Program-made: the position numbers and the translations under genes
Source: Trichodelitschia bisporula
Lineage: Eukaryota; Ascomycota; Dothideomycetes; Phaeotrichales; Phaeotrichaceae
Direction of reading: 5' to 3'
Assembly: GCA_010356995.1 (NCBI GenBank)
Contig: ML996713.1
Span: 21,612-85,611, forward strand
Length of the DNA stretch: 64,000 bases
Notes under the pieces: model-generated
The model's database searches: none
What the model was told of the DNA's origin: nothing
What the model saw: only the letters and a program-made list of their open reading frames with translations
Shown: positions 31,146-41,316 of the stretch, piece by piece
How positions within the stretch are numbered: the stretch's first letter is position 1
Layout of the letters: the number at the start of each line of letters is the position of its first letter

Positions 31146-32163
31146 TTGAGGGGCTAATGGGGATGGACTTGAGGGACTGGAGTGATGACGGATGATAACA
31201 CCGGCGTATGGATGTGGGTTTTTGGGGATGAGGATGGGGGACGGATAATTTGCAATGACATTTTGATTTTCGCTCTCGGAGGTGACGATGTCCGATATCA
31301 TGCAGTTGCCCGCGATATCAAAGCATCATAGTGAACCTCAGGCATTCAACTGTAGTGATAATGCCTCGTTGCCTTTTGGGTTACGTGGCTTGGAAGATGA
31401 AAATTGGCAGTTGACGAGTTGTGTGGGCAGAAGTGGTTGACTGGACGGCCTTCGATTGACTTCTGTCTCTCGCCAAATTGTGCCTCACTACAGTACTGTG
31501 TGCGTGGTCTCTCCCTTCCAACTTCCTTACTCATCAATCTCTCTCGGACTCCGCACCACTGGGCCACCTGCAAAGAGCCAAGACTCTCAGTGAGCACATC
31601 CGAACACACAACGCTCCGTCGGCACCTTGCAAGGCACCGCCAACGACACCTCATCGCTTCTGCAACCACCACCACTTGAACTTCCAAGCCTTCCACTCTT
31701 CTTCTTCTTCTGCTGCCCTGAGCTTTTCCCCCATCTGCTGTTCTTTGACCTCTTGTACTTTGTGCAAATCCTCTACTGCATTCCTCCGTTGCATCGTAGC
31801 AATCGCTCCTCCTCCCCCTCCCCCTCCCCCTTCTTCAATACGCCACTGTACACGCTTCCTGCCAGCTCTCATATCTCCCCCACCTCCACCTCCCTCTTTG
31901 CTCGGTCTCCGCTGACCACGAGTGCCACTTCACCTTGCACTTTGTGAGTTCAACCTATCCTTTCACCAGCTCTACACTTCTCCATTGCCGACACGACCAC
32001 TCATCCCTCACCAGCCACCTGCACACCGATCCGCTTACAGTACTCGCAGTGCATTTGTCAACTGTTGCACCGCTCAGTGATGGCTGCAACAGGTACGTAG
32101 TTCCGTTACTTTTCTCTGACACCTGAACTCCAACACGTTCCCCTCCTCACCCCGCTATCGACT
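31146..32163. other. Intergenic region with long pyrimidine-rich leader
   Basis: From about 31660 to 32160 the plus strand is CT-rich (CTTCTTCTTCTTCTGC and CTCCTCCCCCTCCCC tracts), typical of a long 5'UTR for the next gene. A short ATG frame at 32079 (MAATG) ends at a GTACGT donor and could be a small 5' exon of that gene. Confidence 0.4.
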
Positions 32164-33855
32164 ATGAACATGGGCATGTTGCTGAGCAAGCAAACTCCAG
32201 GAGGATACGAGTGGCGGTCGTCACCACCTCCTCGACACTCACCCAATCCCAGCATCTACTCGCCTGTCTATCCTGACCGTCCTATTCGACCGCTCCCCAA
32301 ACGCCACCTGAGAGACCGCCTCTCGGCTAAAGAGCGAGAGAACATCGTCTTCCCTCCGAACCCGCCTACCACGCCTCCGATATTCGGCTACCCATACGTG
32401 CCCAAGGACAAGCCGGCCTCGACTCGCCGCGCCCCACACACGTGCGACAACTGCCGTCATGATGACTCGGATAGTGACGAGGGCAGTGACGGCGGCGTGG
32501 TCTTTTCACCGGACCGGCACGACGCCAGAGTAGGGCGTACATACACTCTCCCAGTTCGGCCGAGCGAGAATAAGGCGGCACCGGACTCGGCTGCATCAAG
32601 CGCCGACGGGTACGATTCATTTGAAAATACAAACAACAAAAAGAAACGCAAGATTCCGCAGTCCAATGTCGGCCACCATACCACGCTGTCGCCTGAGATG
32701 GCCAATATGGGACTGCGCAGCACGACTTCGGACGAGGTTGACAGCGGTGCCTCATATCAGAGCCCCAGCTCGACGGCTGCATCGAGTGCCGGCACCGGCG
32801 TATCTGGCCCCGCGCGGGTGAGGTACGGTCGGTCGGGGCGCGGATCGATGGATCGGCGGCCGCTGGCGTCGTCGACGAACGGGGTGAATGGTAACATTAC
32901 GTCGCCGCGGCGCGGGGCAAGGACGGGTAAGGGTCCCTCGCTAAAGATTTAAATCCCGCACTAACACACGTGTCCAGGCTCCGCCGAACCTGGCATCATC
33001 TCCGCCGCGATCGCAAGCGCGCAGACCACGCCTCAAAAGGGCAACGAAAATGTCAGTCTACTGTCGCAGGACCCCAAGTCGCCACCCCAAAAAACGGCCT
33101 TTACGTTCACCTGCGAATCGGACAAGCCCGTGTGGCCCGGCGGCCACAGCCAGGCGTCAGCTGCTTACCCTGCACAGACGCGTCGCCCGCAACCTGCCAT
33201 GCAGTCGAGTCCTTCCGCGATCAGCACTGCCGCCGCCAACGCCGTCGTCGCTGGTGCGCCGCAACAACAGCCGCCTGCGCAGGCCGGTGCTCAAGCTCCG
33301 CCTCCACCGCCTCCAGATAAGAAAACCCGTCCCCGTCGCCCCGGTCGCGTCTACACACTGGCTGCCCGGCAACGTCGCCTGCAGCAGGAGTACGCCAACT
33401 ACCACCATCCGCCGCGTCGGGAAGACATGTGGATCTGCGAATTCTGCGAGTACGAAGCGATCTTCGGAGCCCCGCCGGCAGCTCTGATCCGGCAGTACGA
33501 GATCAAGGACCGCAAGGAACAGAAGCGGCTTGCTGAGAAGCGGCGCTTGCTCGAGAAGGCGAAGATGAAGGGTCGGAAGGGGAAGAAGGGTGCTGGCAAG
33601 GGCGGGGGCAAGAATGCTCCACCTCCTGCGGCGCCGGCGCATACGAACCAGCAGCGTGCGTATGAGGCGCAAGAGGAGGCAGAGGAGGAGGAGTATTATG
33701 ATGATGAGTATGGGGACGAGGAAGAGGAGGGTGCGTATGCGGAACAAGCTCCGTATGGGCCGGGGCAGGGGCAGGCTACTGCTGGTGCCACTGGGGGTGG
33801 AGGTGGTGGTGGAGGAGGGAGACTAGTTGGTAGTCCGGGTGGTCGAGGAGCGTGA
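32164..33855 (+). CDS. Conserved fungal protein with Cys-x2-Cys segment and basic helix, function unknown
   Basis: Exons 32164-32926 and 32978-33855, 51 bp intron with CTAAC branch; 546 aa. The N-terminal half is Ser/Pro/Arg-rich and contains a HTCDNCRHDDSDSDEG segment. The second half holds the best-conserved-looking part: RPGRVYTLAARQRRLQQEYA, then WICEFCEYEAIFGAPPAALI and IRQYEIKDRKEQKRLAEKRR followed by Lys-rich KAKMKGRKGKKGAGKGGGK. WICEFCEYE resembles half of a zinc site, and the basic helix could bind nucleic acid or act as a nuclear signal. The C-terminus is acidic then Gly-rich. I recall this arrangement as a conserved Ascomycete protein without an assigned function, but cannot name it. 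An extra 5' exon at 32079 is possible. Confidence 0.78.
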
Positions 33856-34443
33856 TTGCTAGAGGCCCCTGGGTAGGCATTGTTGAGTGCGGTGTTTGTC
33901 TTGCTGTTGGCCTCGTTCGAGGTTGACGTTGTTCGACAGTATGCTTGGGCGTGATGAAGAATGAGGAGCCTGTGCATAGGGATAAACGGGGGTGTGGATG
34001 GTGCCTGTAGAGGCGCGTGGTTAGTATTGTTGCTTGAGTAATTCTGTTCGGTATGGTCATGGTCTGTGTATCTAGGCTTTTGGTCATACTGGCGCTTGCT
34101 TTCTCCGCTCTGGCTTGGGTTGGTGGTTGTGGAGGAGGTGGTGTTTGTGTGAGGTGATGTAAGGGGTTGTTGTAGTGGATGTCAGTGGTGCATTCGGCAT
34201 GGGATCGGGCGTCGATGGGCATTGGGTTGGTGGGTAGATAGGTGGGGTAGGGATATGATGTCAGTAGGGGTAGATGTGGGTATGGTCAATGGCATTTTTG
34301 GTGAATTGCGGGATGGTGATGTGTGCTGTTGCTGGTGAGGTGGTGGATGGTTGGAGGGCGGGAACAGAGAGGTACGTAGCTGTAGTTGTTGTTTGATAGC
34401 AACTGGACTGACGAATGCTAAGCTGTGCCTAGTTTGATCGTGG
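33856..34443. other. Intergenic region, T/G-rich
   Basis: Plus strand is G/T-rich with many GGTGG and TTGTTG words. No gene or repeat identified; probably 3' flank. Confidence 0.4.
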
Positions 34444-34750
34444 TGTTTGCCCTGCCATGGACGATGGAAGCTCGTGATGTCGTCGGCTTGCTCACCCTTG
34501 AGTCATAAAGGGAAAAAGGAGGATTTATACTCCCCTTCCCTCCCTTCCATTCGAACTCGACATATTCGCTTCATTCAGTATATACCCGTCTCCGGTCTAT
34601 CATCAACACGTTATCAGCACCATGCGCGCTGAGGTCGAACACACGGAGAAGCTACGCGAGGCCATTCGCCCTCTGCTAGGCCCAAAGGCCTTACATCTGC
34701 ATACATCCCCATGGTCTATCGTTACGTCAAAGGGCCCTCTGCAGCGCAAT
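34444..34750 (+). mobile_element. Candidate Ty1/copia-type LTR end with primer-binding site and start of gag-like frame
   Basis: A block from TGTT (34444) to AACA (34608) has inverted TGTT/AACA ends and an internal TTTATACTCC TATA-like site. It is followed directly by CGTTATCAGCAC, which resembles the primer-binding region of many copia elements. An ATG at 34622 then opens MRAEVEHTEKLREAIRPLLG before a stop. No second LTR or polymerase was found, so if real it is a truncated remnant. Confidence 0.35.
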
Positions 34751-36856
34751 TGAAGGCCAGCCTGGTCCCAGAGCGGCCTCGGGCATCGTAGAAGGCTGCG
34801 ACTGAGGAGCAGCCTGTTGCGCGACCGCCGGTTTCGGATTTACTCCAGCGCTTCACCCCGCCGCCGGGCCGGGCGTCCCACGCCTGCACCGCGTGGCAAT
34901 AGTCGGCTGGAGCGTGTGTTTGGCAGGTGCTGGTGTGTTAATGGAGAGGGGGAGCGAAGGGTACTGGCTGGCTGCATTGTGACTCGTGGGAGGGGACGGA
35001 GAATGGTATTAACCTTTCCGACTTCTTGAGGGAATGGTTCTAATAGGGAGTGCAACTGACTAGATGCTACTTTTTCTGGTAGGGGACTGCGAAGCCTTGC
35101 GATGCAGCGATACCGCGGTTACTGGTGTTACGGTCATCCTCATCCTCACAAGAATCACCGGCGACCCACTTCTCTCCTCCACAATTCCCCTCACTGGGCG
35201 CCTTGCCACGTTTCATCGTTTCTGGAAGGAGGCTTGATGGTGCCTCTGAGATAAACGGTTGGTGACTGTCGACTGCACGCCACGGAGACGTGCTATAGCT
35301 GCCGCGAGTTCGGAGGAGTGGTTCGGAGTGGGTAGTATGCCGATCTAGCCTGTCGTCCGGCCTTTCCACGCCTCCATCGTATGGCAATGGATGGACCTGA
35401 GATGAAGGCGATGGAGGACGGGGTTGGTGGGAGTTTGGTGGGTGTAGCGAAGCGACGGAGAAACACCTGCACCTTTAGCCGGTATGAGCGCATCTGATAC
35501 TCCAATCCATTCGGGAGAGAATGGTATGGAACCATGCCAATGCCTTTACGCAGATATGTACTAATTGGAGCAGTATCTTTGACTAGTTCCAGCTGCTCCT
35601 TGCGCTGGGAAGCCGTTGGACTCTCGAGATGGACACCGGTGCGGCGGGCGGCGAGACCACGATCCTCGCCGCCCGTACAACAATCACCAGCACCCCATTC
35701 CTCCAGCTCATCCCCCCGTCTGCAAACCCCGCCCCGTCCCATCGGACAACATCAATGGTCCTGGTCCCAATCCCAGTCTTTCTCTTCTACGCCAGTGCGG
35801 CTTGCTCGTCCCGGCGGCTCGGGATCCGCAGTATGAGCGGGCCTCCTTCGCTTTCCGGAGCTGCTCGTCCGTGACTTCCTCGAACTTCTCCACGAATCAA
35901 TGCCCTGAGAATAGAGCACAGGCACCCGTTGCGCGGTCGCGATCTTAATCCAGGACCTCGCTGATGCTCGGATACCTTGACGATTCCGCAGCAACGCTCT
36001 CCGCCGGCTCCACTGACGGGTGGTTCCACACCAGTGATATCAGCCGTCTCTCGGGCGGAGTACTTATATACTGAAAGTACACGGCTAGCAATTCTCGGCA
36101 TCCAAGGTCGAAGCCAAGTTATACGCACCTGATGTCGCGGACGGAGGAGGACGCACGTGCGACGCATAGGATGGACGCGGTGCGTGCGTTTGTGGTCCTC
36201 CGGCCTAGGGTCGGTGATATGAGAGGATTTGCAACACTGCATCCCGCACCATTGCCTTCAGCGGCCGACGAACCGTTGAGCAGCCTGCTGCCGTTCGCTG
36301 TTTCTGGAAACTTCTCAAGCTCGTCGAAGATGGGGAGTTTGCCACCATGCCTTCGGGGTCTTCGCGGTCGCGCTGCTCGGCGGCATATCCGGGAACTTCA
36401 GCATGCAAGTCAACATCTGCTCTTTGGGCGTGGAACACAGCGGGAGTGGCTGTGGACTGGGCCGATCTTCGGGGGCTGATTTTGCATGGCGGAAGAGAGA
36501 AGCTCGATGGGCCTCGCCCTTCCTCACCCAGTGCTGCTATCTAATAATCCAACACAGGCTGAATGAGTTGCCGATGGGCCCCGGCTTCTCAGAAGTGCCA
36601 ATGTCTGAGATTCCTCTCTGGATCCGATGAAACCATCGTGCGTGATGGACTTGAGGTCCCAGGTCTCCATTGTTTCGTCACCCGGATGCCATCATGCGCT
36701 GCATCGACCACCGACCATTTCTCTCTTTGACAACCACAACTGCTTCCCTTGCTATAACAAACTCCAAAACAACCACTTTCAACACCGAACCTCCGGTTTG
36801 GTTTATCGTCGCACGTTATATCGACGTTTCGCACGTCCTGTGCAGGCGTCGGGCAC
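34751..36856. other. Gene-poor region
   Basis: 2.1 kb in which none of the open frames on either strand shows a domain, consistent codon bias or splice-site pairs. Together with the flanking transposon remnants it looks like decayed insertion sequence. Confidence 0.4.
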
Positions 36857-37159
36857 ACTAGGCACATATATGCTGTACCACTCAAACCCGCCAAACCGGG
36901 CAAACCACGCAAGGACTTTCTCCGTTACTATGATCCTCCGCCCGCCCCCGGTGACCAAGACCTCAAACAGCTGAAGCACTGTCTACGCTCCTTCAGCGAT
37001 GCGATACTTCCTACGAACCAAGAACCCGTACCAGCCATGCCGAGGCGCGCGCTAGCTCTAGCGCGGCTAGCACCTGAATACAACAAACGAAGGCGCCTTT
37101 CTGCGTTCCTGCCTCAATCAGGAAGATCTGATTCAAACCCCAGCATCTCGTTTGCCTAG
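36857..37159 (+). other. Coding-like open frame without start codon
   Basis: Reads HIYAVPLKPAKPGKPRKDFL, then YYDPPPAPGDQDLKQLKHCL and ends NPSISFA followed by TAG. The composition looks like protein, and a CACACTAG acceptor at 36852-36859 could begin an exon, but no matching upstream exon was found. It could be the last exon of a small gene or a piece of transposon gag. Confidence 0.3.
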
Positions 37160-37319
37160 CTAGGACTAACCTACCAATTCTTTGATCACGGACGCTTTGG
37201 CAACTTGTTGTTATACCGAAGGCGTGCTTGAAAGTATGGTGTGCGGCTGCCGGACTTGCGGCACTTGACGACTAAATGAAGGATGTTTGCCGGTGTGCTT
37301 CGCCTAGAAACCGAACGCA

Positions 37320-37800
37320 ATGGCCTGCGGCGCGGCTTCGGTAAGACGGTTTGGCTTTGATGGTAACATACGCTGGATTTCAATCCTTGAGAACTATCTC
37401 CACGCCTTTGTCAACTTCCACCAAGATAATTGGGCTGAGCTCCCTCCTGTGGCAGAGTTCATGGCCAACAGCACAAATCAGCCAGTACAGGAGTCGCTCC
37501 TTTCGAGCTCCTCACAGGCAGAATTCCTGACATGGGAACACAGTCCCCTCGTCCGCTTTCAGAGCTCACAGCCCAAAGACGCACAGAGGCAGAGAAAGCG
37601 GATTCCGTAATGTATGGGCACCAGGAAGCCCAGGAGACGTGCCGCGCTCAGATGAGCTGGGTACAAGCAGTGCAGAAAGAGTTTGCGGATCATCATAGGA
37701 TACCGGCCCCGGCACTGAAGGTGGGAGACTGGGTAATGCTGAGCACGTCTCAAGGCATGATGGTAGTTGATAGTTTCTGCGCCAGAATGGTCCCGTCTCA
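37320..37800 (+). mobile_element. Ty3/gypsy retrotransposon remnant (end of integrase)
   Basis: Two frames carry consecutive pieces of a Ty3/gypsy integrase C-terminal region: LENYLHAFVNFHQDNWAELP and VAEFMANSTNQPVQESL (37377-37500), then after a frameshift MSWVQAVQKEFADHH and RIPAPALKVGDWVMLSTSQ (37650-37755). The order matches the family's LEQYLRxF...LPxAEFxxN and RxPAPxxKVGDxVxL blocks. No protease, reverse transcriptase or LTR is adjacent, so this is a dead fragment. Confidence 0.75.
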
Positions 37801-38065
37801 AGCTCTTCGTGGTTTACGTTTGTCTCCCACTTTGATTGAAGTTCCCTTTAATGGATTGTATGAGAACCTTACTCCAGCATCTAGTCCAGAAACGGTGGCA
37901 TCGCTTTCCTGCCTACACTTGCTCCACCCATAACTAGAACTAGGAACCGAAACGAACACAACCCCCCCGTGTATGCTCTCCATCCCCCAAAACTCCAGGA
38001 AAACGCCGCACGAAGCGCAAGCCGAAATGCCATAGTGACCGAAAGCAAGGTCTGTCCATAGGAGT

Positions 38066-38475
38066 CTATAGTGTGTCACGCCGTGTAAACTTCAAGCTAT
38101 TCGGAGGTCCGAGGGTCGGGCGGTTGGTGTATGATTTAGCGGATTTCTTCCTCATGAGAAGTAGTCTAGCGATGAGGGGCTGCGACTCCTCGATCCGCAA
38201 AAGGTCGTTCTTGCATGCCTTCTCGACCATAGGTCTGAGATGTTTCGGTGAGAACCATAGATCGACTGGAGATTTTATGGGAGTCTGGACTTCTTCAAAG
38301 TGTGTCAGCTCAGAAAGCAATCAGAAAGAGCCTTTAGACAAAGCATGAACTCACCGCCGTCGATCGGTTTGCCGAAGTAAGAACACATTGTGATATAACG
38401 GGAAAGTGAATATATTGGGTGATGAGTGGGGATCGTGTCATATGGCTGAAAGTATTCGCTGATCGAGTCTGACAT
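38066..38475 (-). CDS. Small two-exon protein of unknown function
   Basis: Exons 38475-38355 and 38292-38066 joined over a 62 bp intron (GTGAGT donor, GCTGAC branch, GAAG acceptor, phase 1); 115 aa, MSDSISEYFQPYDTIPTHHP at the start and KFTRRDTL at the end. A helical segment LRIEESQPLIARLLLMRKKS lies in the middle. The clean intron and closing frame favour a real gene, but no domain is recognised, and it sits beside a dead transposon. Upstream in-frame codons are non-ATG. Confidence 0.5.
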
Positions 38476-38604
38476 ATCTGTGGCTGATGGCTGTGCTTTT
38501 AAGAGGCTGTTATTCGGCCTCCACAAGGCAACAATTGTCACTCAGGAAGCGTCCCTCAATAATTGTCACCAGCACTTACCGCCCAACACCTGTCGCCCTA
38601 AAAC

Positions 38605-38838
38605 ATGAGTATAAAATGCACAGACACTCGCAAGCCTGCATCGCCAAAGAGCATGACAGATGGACGCCTCATTAGCAATCCACCAATTGACTCATCCACA
38701 TTTCCAAGACTGCCTGCTCGGGAAGCCGGAGACGTCAGCCTTACAGTCTTGGCCGACCAGGGCGGGGCTGTCGGAAGCACGCCGTCCTATCTCCGGTTGC
38801 ATAAAAGCGATGCACAGTTGCCGACGGTGATACAGTAG
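38605..38838 (+). CDS. Possible small protein, divergent from the preceding gene
   Basis: 77-codon frame MSIKCTDTRKPASPKSMTDG to LRLHKSDAQLPTVIQ, 130 bp from the divergent start at 38475. No domain, signal peptide or supporting splice site. It may be a gene or only an open frame; listed because the region otherwise holds nothing. Confidence 0.25.
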   Translation: MSIKCTDTRKPASPKSMTDGRLISNPPIDSSTFPRLPAREAGDVSLTVLADQGGAVGSTPSYLRLHKSDAQLPTVIQ

Positions 38839-38963
38839 CCGGCCATGCCGGCCTACAGTAATATCAGATTCATAGCAGATTCATAGCATTTCTACCCTCA
38901 AGCAGATTGTAAATCCAAACAACGGAACAATTCCGCCCCCCCCAGCCATCAAGCCTTTCCTAT

Positions 38964-39767
38964 CTACAACTTCTCACTCTTCAAGAAAACCCCATAATTC
39001 CGCCTCAACCGCCAGAAACCAGCCTCCATCCCCTTAACATCAGCAAGCACCCTCTTCGTCCACTCCGTCTCATCCACCTTCTCAATCGCCGCCATATCCA
39101 ACCCCTCCCCCTCAAACTCATGAATCGCAACCCAGGCCCCAGTCATCGCATCATCCTTCCGCACAAACCGATCCAGGATAGTCCCCTCGTCCACGCGGTA
39201 CCGCCGCGTGCGCACATACCCGCGCACCTTGGACAGGAGCGGGACATGCTCCGCCCTGTACCACTTATCGATCTCAGCGGCATGCGCCTCGTCCTTGGGC
39301 TGGATAAACGCAGTAATGACCAGCGGCGCCGGGCGCCGCGCCGCGTGGTACGGCGCGTTGAGCGCGGACGCGGGGTTCTCATCCACCTGCACCGCGCCCA
39401 TGAAGCGGGTATTAAACCACGCGTTCTTGAACACGCTGTTCAGCAGTTCCGGCTTCGGCTCAGACTGTCCGTCCAGAGCCAAAAACTCATCCGTCTTGCG
39501 GTATGCAATGTCGTTGAACTCGTATAGCGTGAGCCAGCCGCCGAAGGCGAGCCATGAGGGAGGCTCGGTGGGGGTAGAGGGAGCCGCAGCGCGCGGGTCG
39601 GTGAGTTGGTGCAGCGGGATGGCTTCGTAGCGGGTTGCGGCGGGGACGCCGGGGAGGTCGACTACTTCGTCAACGTGGATGTTTTCGTACCAGGTTACGA
39701 ATTTGGAGGGGGGGAGTTTGGTCTCATCGAGCGTGGCGGAGGAGACGTAGAGGGTGCCTTGGACCAT
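38964..39767 (-). CDS. EthD-like/dimeric alpha-beta barrel protein
   Basis: Single exon; 267 aa from the ATG at 39767 (MVQGTLYVSSATLDETKLPP). In-frame ATGs at 39839 and 39887 would add 24 or 40 residues that are Pro/Thr-rich and look like untranslated leader, so the inner one is preferred. Two ferredoxin-like halves are suggested: the first around FVTWYENIHVDEVVDLPGVP, the second around IDKWYRAEHVPLLSKVRGYV and RTRRYRV. The W-Y-x-x-x-H pattern at the start of each half is typical of EthD and related dimeric alpha-beta barrel proteins. Such fungal proteins are mostly uncharacterised; some act in polyketide or degradation pathways. No pathway genes are adjacent. Confidence 0.75.
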   Translation of the reverse strand: MVQGTLYVSSATLDETKLPPSKFVTWYENIHVDEVVDLPGVPAATRYEAIPLHQLTDPRAAAPSTPTEPPSWLAFGGWLTLYEFNDIAYRKTDEFLALDGQSEPKPELLNSVFKNAWFNTRFMGAVQVDENPASALNAPYHAARRPAPLVITAFIQPKDEAHAAEIDKWYRAEHVPLLSKVRGYVRTRRYRVDEGTILDRFVRKDDAMTGAWVAIHEFEGEGLDMAAIEKVDETEWTKRVLADVKGMEAGFWRLRRNYGVFLKSEKL

Positions 39768-40172
39768 GGTTGCGGTTTGAGGGTAGTTGGTGGTTAGGTG
39801 TTCAGGAGGTAGTGAGGTAGGGTTGGAGGTGAGGGGCATTGTGGGAGTGCTGTGGATGAGGTCTTCTATGCCTCCCCGGATCTCCATCCCGAACTTCTGT
39901 TAGCCGTGTATTTCCCCTGCAGCAGCGTTACCCGTACCCCACATCCCCACATACCAACCTTCATCCCCAGCGCTCACCTAGCGCGTCTTATTTCCCCAGA
40001 AAGTGATGCCATCAACCCCGAAATCCGGGGTAATCACCTCCACCTCCTCCTCCACGGCCCTATTCCAACGACCGGCACGAGTCGAGGTCGCGCGGTGCAG
40101 CGCCGGCGACAGTGGCAAGTGCATACACAATCGGCATCGGCTCGCAGAAACTCTGTTGTCGTACGAGATTAG
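39768..40172. other. Promoter side of the EthD-like gene
   Basis: Holds alternative upstream ATGs of the EthD-like gene and open frames on both strands that may be exons linked to the frame at 40173-40676. Nothing firm. Confidence 0.3.
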
Positions 40173-40676
40173 CATATCCGCTGTTGCGCCCAGAAAGGAC
40201 GACCTTACCCGCCTCGCATACGGAAACCGACACCCCCCCCCGCGGGGCCACCATTAGCTGTTAACCCCATTATCCCCGACGCTGCTAGGCGCCTGCGCTC
40301 GTATGCGGGGTATGTACCAAGCCAGCCTCATCGTGAAGGCGAGCGAAGCGAGAACAGCGGTGACTTTGACAGCGATATCGAGATAGAATACCACACCCAT
40401 CGTGCAGCCCAGTCTCTCACACTCGCCGTCAAAAAGCACCCGGGGTACGCCCGCGCGATTACCTCATACCCCCCCTCCCCACCTTCTCCCGGCCCCAACA
40501 CCCAACACCCAAGCCCTAAGCCCACTAGAACTACCCCACACCCCACCTACGTAGCCCTGCGTCTTCCCCCCGGTGCAAGCGACGGACCCCGCGATCGACC
40601 CGTTTGCGGCCGGATGACGTCGCTACATGATGTGCAGCGTAAATTTGTTGCCACGCTTGATTTCGGAAGGTGTTAA
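40173..40676 (+). other. Unassigned coding-like open frame of about 165 codons
   Basis: Translation has protein-like composition: GPPLAVNPIIPDAARRLRSY, GDFDSDIEIEYHTHRAAQSL, AVKKHPGYARAITSYPP, then a Pro/Thr-rich stretch and LHDVQRKFVATLDFGRC before TAA. It lacks a suitable ATG. A GTGCAT donor at 40120 and CCAG acceptor at 40190-40193 would join it in phase to the open frame starting at 39852. Could be a real small gene or a decayed one. Confidence 0.35.
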
Positions 40677-41316
40677 GGTGTGGGTTGATGATGATGTTAC
40701 TGCTTGCGTCAGTAATCCCCCGGCTGAGGGTGAGAGGGTGGGTTTGGGTTGTTGGTATGCTGGGCGGGATGATGCCATCGCCGGTGGAATTGGCGGTGGC
40801 ATTCCGGCGCAGATTGTTAGTGGGAAGGAGCGGTGATAGCTTCACATACGAAAAAAGAGCGATGGAGTGTACCATAGTGCCATTGCTTTTGTACGAAATA
40901 TGTACGTGCGAACCGCATCTGATATATACTTGCGCGTCCTTTCCGCGCATTGGGAGCAATGAAGCTTCCATCTCCTGTCGCCGTGATGAAACATCAGTAA
41001 ATCGTCACTTTACCAAAGTGACACCTCGCAAAAGCCCACATGAACAATAGCAACTTGTCCCACTCGACGGAGGACCCATTACTGCCGACGCTTAAAATGC
41101 CTGCGCAATGTGTACACCGGCTGGACTCTAGCATGAGCAGCAGAAAAACGATCACGCACCACAGAACGCCCAGAGCAACAAATCATGGAAAACAGTTGAC
41201 GCGAAAACCACGCGCCCCGCTCATCCGCACACTGACTCCGCAAGCTGATGCATACCGCCACCATATCACTGTCATACCGAAAGCAGTCCACCTGGATCCC
41301 CGTCCGTCTGTCCACG
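40677..41316. other. 3' flank of the kinase gene
   Basis: No supported gene. The minus-strand frame 40531-40971 reads partly protein-like but carries no recognisable motif. Confidence 0.35.

Noticed and set aside
30167-31301. Long minus-strand frames opposite the Cti6-like gene
   Set aside because: Low-complexity shadows; the plus strand has a complete PHD finger and closing splice phases.
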